From: Nitrospirota bacterium
Lineage (GTDB): Bacteria > Nitrospirota > Nitrospiria > Nitrospirales > UBA8639
Direction: 5' to 3'
Length of the DNA: 8,952 nt
Assembly: GCA_029865515.1 (NCBI GenBank)
Contig: JAOUGQ010000114.1
Coordinates: 1-8,952 of the forward strand
The position numbers and the translations under genes were made by a program. The notes under the pieces were generated by a model. That model was not told the origin of the DNA and did not search any database. It saw only the letters and a list, made by a program, of their open reading frames with translations. This document shows, in pieces, positions 1 through 6,237 of this stretch (positions are counted from its first letter, which is position 1; every line of letters begins with the position of its first letter).

Positions 1-280
1 GGACCTGGGCTTGCCGTTGATCATCGGTTTGTTGGGAGGCAGGTGTTTGAGCCAATTGGCCGAGTTGATCCCGGACTTCTTGTAATCGCGCGTTGATCCG
101 ATCAAGTTCCTTTTCCAATTCCTGCTGTTGCTGCAAAAGGGTTTCTTGAGACATGTTGGCTGGGTTGCCTGGTTCGGCTAAAACCCGGGGGATGCCATTC
201 AGAAACGGTGAATCTGCGAAGAACAGGACGAAGGCACACAACAACCATTTCCATCGAAACGCATGAGGGTACTGTTTCAC
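1..280 (-). CDS. Exported coiled-coil protein, N-terminal part (runs off the left end)
   Basis: I read this as a GTG-started gene. GTG lies at 280-278, preceded by a strong AAGGAG ribosome site at 294-289 with 8 nt spacing. The first 35 or so residues form a signal peptide: a basic start (MKQYPHAFRWKW), a hydrophobic stretch, and a cleavage site near VLA|EP. Residues about 46-77 are rich in Q, E, L, K and R (QQQQELEKELDRINARLQEV), which looks like a coiled coil. Only 93 codons are in the window, so the main domain is missing. N-terminal coiled coils after a signal peptide occur in some outer-membrane porins and in envelope scaffold proteins, but I cannot choose between these. The gene starts 195 nt beyond the stop of the small Cys protein and may belong to the same transcript. 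Frame and start are well supported; function is unknown. Confidence 0.75.
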   Translation of the reverse strand, partial: MKQYPHAFRWKWLLCAFVLFFADSPFLNGIPRVLAEPGNPANMSQETLLQQQQELEKELDRINARLQEVRDQLGQLAQTPASQQTDDQRQAQV

Positions 281-288
281 GAGACGAA

Positions 289-294
289 CTCCTT
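289..294 (-). promoter_or_regulatory. Ribosome binding site deciding a GTG start
   Basis: AAGGAG on the minus strand lies 8 nt before the GTG at 280. There is no comparable site before any ATG of the frame, the first of which comes only after the signal peptide. This is why GTG was chosen. Confidence 0.7.
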
Positions 295-475
295 AAAATG
301 AAAAGTGAACAATTGACGCGCAAGCCACCCGGCCATGCGCGGTGCCAACCACAATATGGACCAGTGAATACGATCTTCCGGTTCTCTCTCATTGAGAGGC
401 CTGGACAAGGCGGAACAGTCGAGTGGAAGTCTTCTCTGATCTCCCACTATTCAAGAAGGCGCTGTAAGGGCTGAA

Positions 476-814
476 TTACGACGAGAAAGTCACGAACGGG
501 TGTGGTGGAGCCCGGGCAGGTTTGTTGGGAAAAGAAGTGATTGACTCAACCCGGGCATGGAAAAGAAGCAGTGGGCCCACTGCCTGAGATGGTAGATGCC
601 ACCATGAGGAACTGGTCAAAGTGGTTGATGAAAGTTGACCGATATGACAGACCAAGCTGCAGAGCACGGTATGAAGCGGGTCCATTTGGCCACGGCGCTG
701 TTCTGGAGAATTATGAGATTGCCCATGCACGGTTTGGCATGTCGTGGATGCAACGACCGTGGAGAGAAACAGGGCTGATATCAGGATGGAAATAATTCGA
801 AGAGGCGTGTTCAT
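476..814 (-). CDS. Small exported CxxxC protein with C-terminal RAPP motif (112 aa)
   Basis: The 112-residue protein has a signal-peptide-like start (MNTPLRIISILISALFLSTV, cleavage perhaps near VAS/T). Then come a His-containing stretch, a CSLVC motif at residues 52-56 followed by His57, a GPLLLF segment near 80-85, and a RAPPHPF motif at 101-107. The protein at 7242-7553 shows the same order: signal, His region, CSWTC, GSLVLF, RAPPRF. The two are therefore probably paralogues, and this is the best evidence that either is a real gene. The ATG lies 6 nt after the stop of the TlpA-like gene with no clear ribosome site, which suggests translational coupling. The layout recalls small metal-associated exported proteins such as DUF2946 members, which also end in an Arg-x-Pro-Pro-like motif, but I cannot assign that family. 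A role in metal binding or handling is inference. Confidence 0.6.
   Translation of the reverse strand: MNTPLRIISILISALFLSTVVASTTCQTVHGQSHNSPEQRRGQMDPLHTVLCSLVCHIGQLSSTTLTSSSWWHLPSQAVGPLLLFHARVESITSFPNKPARAPPHPFVTFSS
568..583. repeat. 16-nt perfect palindrome inside the small CxxxC gene
   Basis: GCAGTGGGCCCACTGC is a perfect 8+8 palindrome. It lies over codons 78-82, at the conserved G-x-L-x-L-F segment of the protein. It could form a cruciform, bind a dimeric protein, or simply reflect codon choice. The paralogous gene has an inverted repeat at the matching codons. Confidence 0.6.
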
Positions 815-820
815 TTACAT

Positions 821-1336
821 TTATTTCATCAGGCTGCGGATGAACGAGACGGTTTCTGTGTTATCCCATTCTCTTGGGCCCATGACCCGTCCCGTCAGAT
901 TTCCATAGGCATCGACGATCACTGTGGTGGGCAGGTTTCTGACCATCAGGGCCTGAGAGAGTTCTTCCTGTTCATCCAACAGGACATCGAATCGCAACTC
1001 GAGTTGCTGCCAAAAGGCTTGGATCTCTTGCGGGCGGTTCTCGGTCGTCACGGCCAGGATTTGCAGTTGACCTGGAGAAAATTTTTGGCGGAGACGTTCT
1101 AAGGAGGGCATTTCTTCTTTGCACGGTCCACACCAGCTTGCCCAAAAATTCAGGATGAGAACACGTCCGGCCAATGCCTTCGATTCGATGGAAAGCCCCT
1201 GGAGGGTGTTGAGCCGAAAAGCTGGCAGGGATGTCCCGTTGTCTGCATGGCCGATCGTGAGCGGAACCGAAGGTGCCTCGGCCCAGGCTATAGCGCTGCT
1301 CAGGGCCAACCAAACTATTAGAAAAAGAAATGTCAT
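821..1336 (-). CDS. TlpA/ResA-like periplasmic thiol-disulfide oxidoreductase (171 aa)
   Basis: This is a thioredoxin-fold protein of the TlpA/ResA/DsbE type, acting outside the inner membrane. Residues 1-19 are a hydrophobic signal or anchor (MTFLFLIVWLALSSAIAWA). The core shows FWASWCGPCKEEMPSL with the WCGPC active site at 68-72, and the cis-Pro loop LPTTVIVD with Pro136. Length fits the family. ATG at 1336 overlaps the stop of the upstream Asp-box gene as ATGA (1336-1333), so the two are probably translationally coupled. No clear ribosome site precedes it. A start at 1402 would supply arginines to the signal n-region but would overlap the upstream gene by 70 nt, so it is less likely. Family members reduce disulfides or metal-site cysteines, as in cytochrome c maturation or copper-site loading. 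The substrate here may be the CVCC protein upstream or the CSLVC protein downstream (inference). Confidence 0.9.
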   Translation of the reverse strand: MTFLFLIVWLALSSAIAWAEAPSVPLTIGHADNGTSLPAFRLNTLQGLSIESKALAGRVLILNFWASWCGPCKEEMPSLERLRQKFSPGQLQILAVTTENRPQEIQAFWQQLELRFDVLLDEQEELSQALMVRNLPTTVIVDAYGNLTGRVMGPREWDNTETVSFIRSLMK

Positions 1337-2619
1337 GGTTCGGGAGCTAGAGACGCCGCTTGAGCGGGGTGAAGGGAGAGAGATTGTACCACCGTACTCC
1401 ATCCTGGAAAGGCTATTTGCTCCAACCAGGCAATGACGGCTTGACCCTGGTCATTCAGGGCCACTACAGGACTTTTCGCTTTCTTCTCATTTAATTTTTT
1501 CGGGGGACTGAACGTTTGGCCACGGTCCAGTGAATAGCTGAACACCACTTCACGGCGAACCGGAGATTGTTCTTCCCAACTCGCCAAAAGATGGCCCTCC
1601 TGATTCACTGCTAGTTGAGGATGATCCGGAAAAGTTCCTTTTGATACGTTCAATAGGCGACGAGGTGTAAAGGTGTTTCCCTGATCATCGGAATAGGCCA
1701 GATACACGCCGGGGGTGTCATCGGGACCTTCCGTGTACCATGTCACATAGAGCCTGCCTTTCTGGTCAACCCCCATGGTGGCAGGGCGATGGGGACATCC
1801 CTCGTAGACCCATTGATCATGCCCAACGATGACGGCGGGAGAAAAGGATTTTCCATTATCGGTAGAACGAGAGACGACGGTTTCTCGAACGCCGCCGGAA
1901 AAAATTTTTCGCCAGGCGAGATACAATGTTCCATCAGGGGCGGCTGTGGCATGAGTGCGGCAGCAGACACAGCTGGGTTCATCAATTTTCAGGTTTGGAG
2001 AAAGGGTTTTGCCTTGATCCTGCGAAAATGACGCATACGTGGCAGGATCTTTTTTGCCTTCACGGGCATCCAGCCAGGCGATATGAACGGAACCGTCCGG
2101 ACTGATGGTCAGATGGTCGAAGGAATGGCCGGTGACCGCCTCGTCGTCGTTGACCCGGACCGGAGGGAGAAAGGTCTTTCCTCCATCCAAAGATCGGCTC
2201 AGGAGAAGGAGGCTGGTAAACAGTTTCCCGTTGGCGTTGGGATGAGGGGTTGTCCATGTGAGATAGACATCATTTTTGGCGCCTAACGCCAGGGCCGGTG
2301 GTTCATGAAGGGTTGCGACGGGGGTGTCGGCGGGGCTGACTCTCACCGGTTCGGGATAGGGTTCCTGATCGGGTTTGACATGTAGGTAAAACAGGCCACG
2401 GTCCTCTTTTTTCTCTCCGCCCCATGCAAGATGAAGGGTCCCATCCGTGCCGAGTTGTGTACTTGGGCCGGTCGTTTGCATCCCCTTATGGTCAATGATG
2501 TGTTTGGACCCAATGAGAATCGTAGAAGAAGGTTGTTCCGCCCCGAGGACTCCATACACGGACCCGCACAGCCCTATTGAAAGTATACCGGAAGCTGTCA
2601 ACAACATGAGGTACTTCAT
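1333..2619 (-). CDS. Secreted Asp-box (BNR/sialidase-like) repeat protein with CVCC motif (428 aa)
   Basis: The start at 2619 gives a clean signal peptide (MKYLMLLTASGILSIGLCGS, cleavage near LGA|EQ at 27/28). A TTG 12 codons upstream is less likely. Five Asp-box motifs of the S-x-D-x-G-x-T-F type are visible at residues about 141-150 (SRSLDGGKTF), 197-206, 250-259 (SRSTDNGKSF), 308-317 and 361-370 (SYSLDRGQTF). Between them are strands such as LHLAW, VYLTW, VHIAW, LYLAW and LYVTW. This indicates a six-bladed sialidase-type beta-propeller. Asp boxes are structural, and I do not see a convincing sialidase Arg triad, so enzyme activity should not be assumed. Unusual is CVCC at 217-220 with R-T-H after it, plus an EGCPHRP segment near 273-279. 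These are plausible metal or thiol sites. It is the first gene of a cluster with the TlpA-like protein (4-nt overlap) and the small Cys protein. Exo-alpha-sialidase would be an automatic name, but an envelope metal or redox role fits the neighbours better (inference). Confidence 0.85.
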   Translation of the reverse strand: MKYLMLLTASGILSIGLCGSVYGVLGAEQPSSTILIGSKHIIDHKGMQTTGPSTQLGTDGTLHLAWGGEKKEDRGLFYLHVKPDQEPYPEPVRVSPADTPVATLHEPPALALGAKNDVYLTWTTPHPNANGKLFTSLLLLSRSLDGGKTFLPPVRVNDDEAVTGHSFDHLTISPDGSVHIAWLDAREGKKDPATYASFSQDQGKTLSPNLKIDEPSCVCCRTHATAAPDGTLYLAWRKIFSGGVRETVVSRSTDNGKSFSPAVIVGHDQWVYEGCPHRPATMGVDQKGRLYVTWYTEGPDDTPGVYLAYSDDQGNTFTPRRLLNVSKGTFPDHPQLAVNQEGHLLASWEEQSPVRREVVFSYSLDRGQTFSPPKKLNEKKAKSPVVALNDQGQAVIAWLEQIAFPGWSTVVQSLSLHPAQAASLAPEP

Positions 2620-2660
2620 GATCGGTCTTTCTATGAATTTGGTAATGGGTAACAATGAAA

Positions 2661-2672
2661 ACTAATATTAGT
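2661..2672. promoter_or_regulatory. 12-nt palindrome upstream of the Asp-box gene (possible operator)
   Basis: ACTAATATTAGT is a perfect palindrome 42 nt before the ATG at 2619. Its centre contains TAATAT, which could serve as a -10 element on the minus strand. No well-placed -35 hexamer is seen. Its position fits an operator for the three-gene cluster, but no regulator can be named. Confidence 0.35.
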
Positions 2673-2882
2673 GAGAGTTTGTACCAAAACAGGAATTCTT
2701 TACGCTACTTAAGATCTTCATCTGACTGAAAATGCTCCAGATGCTTACGGATGCTACAAAAAATTTCATAGAAGCTGGAGGGGGGCTTGTGTGCGGACGC
2801 TGCAAGGGAAGAATAATACGGTACACACTAAAGCCGGAAACACAGTGGCTGCGATTGTAACAATTTGGGGTATGCCGGCTAT

Positions 2883-4253
2883 TCACCTATTCAGCCCAAG
2901 CCAGTGGACCAGGGGAGAGTAGCGACGCAGGATCAACTTCTCGATGAGGAATATTGACAGTACAGAAGCCGAAAACAAAGGGAGAGAGACACAAAACCCC
3001 CCAAGAAGCAGTTTGAACCCGATTGGAAAGGGCTGGCTCGGAAGCGGGGGTGGAGCGCCCAGGATTCCGAAAGGACGCCGATACCACCACATGAGTATGC
3101 CGCTGATGGCTAGTATGAGCAGACCGGTGGCGGCGAATACCCCCAGCGCCACATTGGGCCAACCGAACAGTTGACCTTCGTGAGCTGCCACTCCGATGCC
3201 GACCATCCGGTCCAACACATGGCGATCCTGAAAGTTTTCCCGTTTCAGAATGTTCCCAGTTGAGGCATCCAGCCAGACTTTAACTCGTTGAGGACGGTTT
3301 TGTGTGTCAGATTTGGCGGTCCAGTATCCCTCGACCTGAGGTGGGGGGGAAATAAAGACCGGGCTGGGAAGATTGAGGGATCGAACGGTCGGTAGGAGGA
3401 GGTCGACGGGGGAATAGTCGGACAGCATTTCCTTGGCGCGGACGGGATTCGTAGCCTGATTGCCATGGTCAAGATGTTCCCCAGAGCTTTCAGGGAGGGG
3501 ATTTCGAGGAGTGGCTCCAACGGTCCAGTCCTGTTCGATGGCGGTGGTTCCCGTCAGTCGACGAATCTCTTTAAAATATTCTCCCCAAACCTTTGCCCAA
3601 GGTAGTCCGGTGACAAGTAAAAACAAGACAAAAATGGAGATCCAGAAGCCCGTGACAGCATGAAGATCCCGCCAGAATCCTCGCGAACCACGGTGAAGGC
3701 GGGGATAGATCATGCCGCCCAATCCTTCCTCGGTGCGTGGCCACCAGAGAACCCAGCCAGTCACAATCATGACAATGGCCCAGGATGCCGCTAATTCGAC
3801 GAAGGCAGAGCCTATGTTGCCCATTAGCAATTCCCCATGAAAATGGAACACCATCCTGGTGAACCGGTCTTCTTCCGGAATGGTCTTCAGAATCTCGAGG
3901 GTTTCTGGATGCACATAGACCCGAATACGTTCCCCCCGGATGGTGACAATAATCCGAGTGGCGCCATCCGGCGCGGTTGGCAATTCATACGCGAACAGGG
4001 TGGAACCTGAAACAGCCGTGAGGGCGGCCTGAATTTGTGCGTGGGCGCTGGTTGGATGGCCGGTGAGTTTCAGGTGGTCATAGGGGTGGTCGAGCCATGC
4101 ATCGATCTGGGGTTTAAACAGGTAGATCGATCCGCTTAACGACAACAGGAGAATGAAGGGAATGCAGAACAGGCCGGCATAGAAATGCCATCGCCAGATC
4201 GTCCGATAGTCCCGCCAGGCATGAGATCCATTGGGTGGTGCCATACAGAACAT
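2883..4253 (-). CDS. PepSY-associated TM protein, possible ferric/metal reductase (456 aa)
   Basis: This is an integral inner-membrane protein of the PepSY-TM (PiuB-like) type. Predicted membrane helices lie near residues 24-46, 148-171, 197-217, 367-390 and 412-436. The extracytoplasmic PepSY-like parts lie at about 65-125 (with RVYVHPETLEILKTIP) and 270-340 (VKVWLDASTGNILKRENF). Family-typical histidines are visible: RWHFYAGLF (His23), FHFHGELL (His137, His139), RDLHAVTGFW (His198) and AAHEGQLFG (His358). In characterised relatives such as FoxB, proteins of this family bind heme and reduce ferric siderophores after uptake, so iron or another metal is the likely substrate. The ATG at 4253 has no clear ribosome site; an in-frame ATG three codons later (4244) is equally possible. 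A stop (TGA) closes the frame about 80 nt upstream with no other ATG or GTG. The gene ends 263 nt before the Asp-box gene on the same strand, so co-transcription is possible. Confidence 0.88.
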   Translation of the reverse strand: MFCMAPPNGSHAWRDYRTIWRWHFYAGLFCIPFILLLSLSGSIYLFKPQIDAWLDHPYDHLKLTGHPTSAHAQIQAALTAVSGSTLFAYELPTAPDGATRIIVTIRGERIRVYVHPETLEILKTIPEEDRFTRMVFHFHGELLMGNIGSAFVELAASWAIVMIVTGWVLWWPRTEEGLGGMIYPRLHRGSRGFWRDLHAVTGFWISIFVLFLLVTGLPWAKVWGEYFKEIRRLTGTTAIEQDWTVGATPRNPLPESSGEHLDHGNQATNPVRAKEMLSDYSPVDLLLPTVRSLNLPSPVFISPPPQVEGYWTAKSDTQNRPQRVKVWLDASTGNILKRENFQDRHVLDRMVGIGVAAHEGQLFGWPNVALGVFAATGLLILAISGILMWWYRRPFGILGAPPPLPSQPFPIGFKLLLGGFCVSLPLFSASVLSIFLIEKLILRRYSPLVHWLGLNR

Positions 4254-4321
4254 AAAGAATTTGTGAAATGACAGGAGGGAGTGAGGACGAACCGTTTGTA
4301 GAAGAGTGACCTTGGTGAATC

Positions 4322-4343
4322 ATGGATTGTCAAGAGAATCCAT
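4322..4343. promoter_or_regulatory. 22-nt dyad upstream of the PepSY gene (possible operator)
   Basis: Perfect 7-nt arms, ATGGATT (4322-4328) and AATCCAT (4337-4343), flank an 8-nt spacer. On the minus strand the spacer and arm edge contain TTGACA (4333-4328), a consensus -35 hexamer. No good -10 follows at 16-18 nt, so the promoter itself is unproven. A dyad of this size 69-90 nt before the start is what a dimeric repressor site would look like. Confidence 0.4.
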
Positions 4344-4435
4344 AATAGTTTTTTTCTCTTATCTGGAATGTACCATCATGGGTGAAAGGGCAGGGTCGGA
4401 TTCATGGGAACAGGAGAAGAAAAAAGCATTCCGGT

Positions 4436-4490
4436 ATATAAAAACCAGGGTGAAGGCCAAGGAGGTTGCAAGTCCAAACGCCTTCACCCT
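4436..4490 (-). terminator. Hairpin with T-run; member 1 of a related hairpin pair
   Basis: Perfect 11-bp arms, AGGGTGAAGGC (4447-4457) and GCCTTCACCCT (4480-4490), enclose a 22-nt loop. Read on the minus strand the hairpin is followed by GGTTTTTATATA, so it can act as an intrinsic terminator for leftward transcription before the PepSY promoter region. The loop is long for a terminator, and its sequence is shared with the hairpin at 5095-5147, so it may also be a repeat element. Confidence 0.5.
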
Positions 4491-5094
4491 GAGATGGAGC
4501 GGTGTGAGTCCAGGGGTTGTTCACACCGTTCCGGTTGACGTGGGAGGAGTGCAAAATTCTCCCAATTATGAGGATAAGGTATAGATCATTCGTGAAAGCC
4601 TGTCTACCGATCACTGCCGATGGGTGCAACATCCCGTGAAGAAAACTCCATAGAGTATTTATGAACCTGATAATACGGTAGTTCTGCACCAGGTCTCTTT
4701 CAATGGCCTTGCCGGACGCCGGGTTCAGGGCAAAAGGGCTTTCATCCGTGGAGGTGCTGGGTTCTCCAACAAGTTCGTAATGAGGCTCTCGAAGCATGAA
4801 TGGATGAGATAATGTTCTTCTGTCGTTTTTCGATGCAGGCAATCTGTGTATGGGAAATTTTTCTCTGTGTCTTTTTACGGGAATCCCTCAAGGCCATTTG
4901 AAGCAGGATTGTGACGAGGATGTCGATGGATTCAACGGCTGGCAACCTGGGTTGAAAATCAGAAATGTCAAAGAGCTGTCGATCGCACTGCTGAGATGGA
5001 ACCCTCTTATCCTGATTGATTCTTAACAGAATTCGGTTGTGTGGTTTATGAACCGTTGCGCGGGGATGTCAAGCAATCAGAAAACAGAGATAGG

Positions 5095-5147
5095 GAGTAG
5101 GGTGAAGGCCTAGGAGGCTGTCAGTCAAAGCCACCTTCACCCTACTC
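5095..5147 (-). repeat. Hairpin repeat, member 2, downstream of the P460 gene
   Basis: Perfect 14-nt arms (5095-5108, 5134-5147; GAGTAGGGTGAAGG and its complement) enclose a 25-nt loop. Arms and loop match the hairpin at 4447-4490. Shared parts on the plus strand are AGGGTGAAGGCC, AGGAGG, AGTC and CCTTCACCCT, in the same order and orientation. It lies 83 nt beyond the P460 stop and could terminate that transcript, though only a weak T-rich tail (TCTGTTTT) follows. Confidence 0.6.
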
Positions 5148-5230
5148 ATCCAAGGTTGGAGGCCGGTCCTTCCCTGGAATTTTTTACCCGTTTCTCGATT
5201 CATTGGGTATCTAGGCGAAGCAATTTGTTG

Positions 5231-5779
5231 TTAGTGCGCATGCCCTCGTTTTTCAAAATACTCATCATACCGGTGGACATAATCCTTGGCATCTCCCAAA
5301 GGCAAATGACAGCTTCGGCATGCGTGATAATCAACCTCTAAGCGGTCGCCATTGGGTTTAAAGGCCGAGAAGATCCAATCACCGTTTTTCAGGTTATCGG
5401 GGGCATTGGCTCCCCATCCGGCGTCTTTTTGCATCACGAAGACTTTTGCTAAGTCCGCTTTCACCAATAAACCATCGGCTCCCTTTTCAAAATTTCCCGC
5501 CGCATCTTTTTTTGCGTGGTAGATTTCCATGACCAGAATACTGCCATTCGGGAAGGTCTGACCGTGCCGGGTTTTGGCGCCAATCGGATTCAGGTAGAGA
5601 TCACGGACGGCATCAGGTTTTTGTACGCCTGATAAAAAGACAGGAAACGATTTATAGTCTGTTGGAAAAACCAGTTCTCCGTCCTTCGGCATGGAGCCGG
5701 ATTGAGCCGAAGGGGTCATGATGACGGATGAGCATACCATGAGGGCGAGTACCAGAAATAAAACAGGCAAGTTCTTCAT
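5231..5779 (-). CDS. Cytochrome P460-family monoheme protein (182 aa)
   Basis: ATG at 5779 follows AAGGAG with 10 nt spacing and gives a signal peptide (MKNLPVLFLVLALMVCSSVI, cleavage near SAQ|SGS), so I prefer it to an upstream start at 5860. The mature part reads as a cytochrome P460/cytochrome c'-beta fold: FPTDYKSFPVF near 39-48, FPNGSILVMEIYHAKKD at 76-92, a glycine-rich turn, VFVMQKDAGWG at 113-123, NGDWIFSAF at 132-140, then the C-terminal heme c site ACRSCH with CxxCH at 154-158. Members bind a periplasmic heme c. True P460 oxidises hydroxylamine using a heme-lysine cross-link, while cytochrome c'-beta relatives bind nitric oxide. By my unaided alignment the cross-linking lysine position falls at Met84 here, so catalytic P460 behaviour is doubtful. 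The protein appears to be monocistronic, with its own leader hairpin and candidate promoter. Confidence 0.88.
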   Translation of the reverse strand: MKNLPVLFLVLALMVCSSVIMTPSAQSGSMPKDGELVFPTDYKSFPVFLSGVQKPDAVRDLYLNPIGAKTRHGQTFPNGSILVMEIYHAKKDAAGNFEKGADGLLVKADLAKVFVMQKDAGWGANAPDNLKNGDWIFSAFKPNGDRLEVDYHACRSCHLPLGDAKDYVHRYDEYFEKRGHAH

Positions 5780-5808
5780 ACTCAGAAATCTCCTTATTGA
5801 TACATGAA

Positions 5809-5826
5809 TCCGGTTAAGAAACCGGA
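5809..5826 (-). promoter_or_regulatory. Leader hairpin/dyad before the P460 gene
   Basis: TCCGGTT (5809-5815) and AACCGGA (5820-5826) are perfect 7-nt arms around a 4-nt loop, 30 nt before the ATG and just upstream of the ribosome site. In RNA this makes a stable GC-rich hairpin; in DNA it could be an operator. Confidence 0.5.
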
Positions 5827-5869
5827 ACATTGGTGAAACCCAGTCTGAACACTCTTGCACCGTGGCTTG

Positions 5870-5898
5870 AGCATACGTTGCAGCCTGTAGTCTGTCTA
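5870..5898 (-). promoter_or_regulatory. Candidate sigma-70 promoter of the P460 gene
   Basis: TAGACA (5898-5893, 5 of 6 to TTGACA) and TATGCT (5875-5870, 4 of 6 to TATAAT) are separated by exactly 17 nt. The predicted start, near 5863, gives a leader of roughly 84 nt that includes the hairpin at 5809-5826. Confidence 0.35.
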
Positions 5899-6193
5899 CC
5901 GATGAATACTGACTGTTACTACAGCATGATGATCCGGAAGACTGAAGAGCATGGTCGATTGTTGTGATGGCTTGTTTCCCTCGTGGGCTATGGTGACACT
6001 AGATCCATAAGCTTGCATGATGGCCTTTTCGCAACTCATGGCCGAGACGTGAAGAACAGGAGAGAAAAATGTTTCCCATTGACGCCATCGATACCTTTGT
6101 ACAATCCGACTGAAGCACTTCTGCCAATCGGCTGAACGATCGCATCACTCATGCGGTGTATCTGTCGATGCGCACTGACCAATGTAACTGGGG

Positions 6194-6235
6194 CATTCTG
6201 TTCGAACTTTGAGTAACGCGAGCCATTCCAGAATG
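6194..6235 (-). repeat. Inverted repeat just after the 6238-6978 gene
   Basis: CATTCTG (6194-6200) and CAGAATG (6229-6235) form a 7-bp stem starting 2 nt past the stop codon. The 28-nt loop contains the palindrome GTTCGAAC. There is no T-run, so it could be an RNA 3' end structure but is not a clear terminator. Confidence 0.35.
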
Positions 6236-6237
6236 GG

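Larger units (their letters stand above)
4254..5230. other. Gene-poor interval between the PepSY and P460 genes
   Basis: No convincing gene is present in this 977-nt stretch. It contains the dyad at 4322-4343 and two related hairpins (4447-4490 and 5095-5147). A stop-free minus-strand frame from 5068 to 4742 (108 codons) has no ATG or GTG start before a TTG at 4945. It reads as a basic, unrecognised sequence (...AVESIDILVTILLQMALRDS...). A 146-residue minus frame at 4402-4842 reads through one hairpin and shows no signal peptide, domain or ribosome site. The stretch may be eroded coding DNA. Confidence 0.6.
5780..6237. other. Intergenic stretch upstream of the P460 gene
   Basis: This 458-nt stretch holds the P460 leader hairpin, the candidate promoter and an inverted repeat next to the upstream gene's stop. 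It also has a 14-codon plus-strand frame at 6069-6113 with AGGAGA 5 nt before its ATG. No larger gene is supported on either strand. Confidence 0.5.

Noticed and set aside
102..392. 96-codon minus-strand frame at the left end
   Set aside because: It overlaps the GTG-started signal-peptide and coiled-coil frame, which has a strong ribosome site and better protein features.
1333..2619. Calling the Asp-box protein a true sialidase
   Set aside because: Asp boxes are structural and occur in many non-enzymatic beta-propellers; I do not see the catalytic Arg triad and Tyr/Glu arrangement.
2832..2880. AGCCGG/CCGGCT inverted repeat just after the PepSY stop as a terminator
   Set aside because: Only a 6-bp stem with a 37-nt loop and a weak T-run; not enough to call.
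2668..2886. 72-codon minus-strand frame after the PepSY stop
   Set aside because: Composition is unlike a protein, it overlaps the PepSY stop, and no start signal is seen.
4402..4842. 146-codon minus-strand frame upstream of the PepSY gene
   Set aside because: It reads through the hairpin at 4447-4490, has no ribosome site, signal peptide or domain, and overlaps another equally weak frame.
4600..5903. 12-nt direct repeat CTGTCTACCGAT at 4600-4611 and 5892-5903
   Set aside because: Identical, but too short and without matching flanks to support a shared element; noted because the second copy overlaps the candidate P460 -35.
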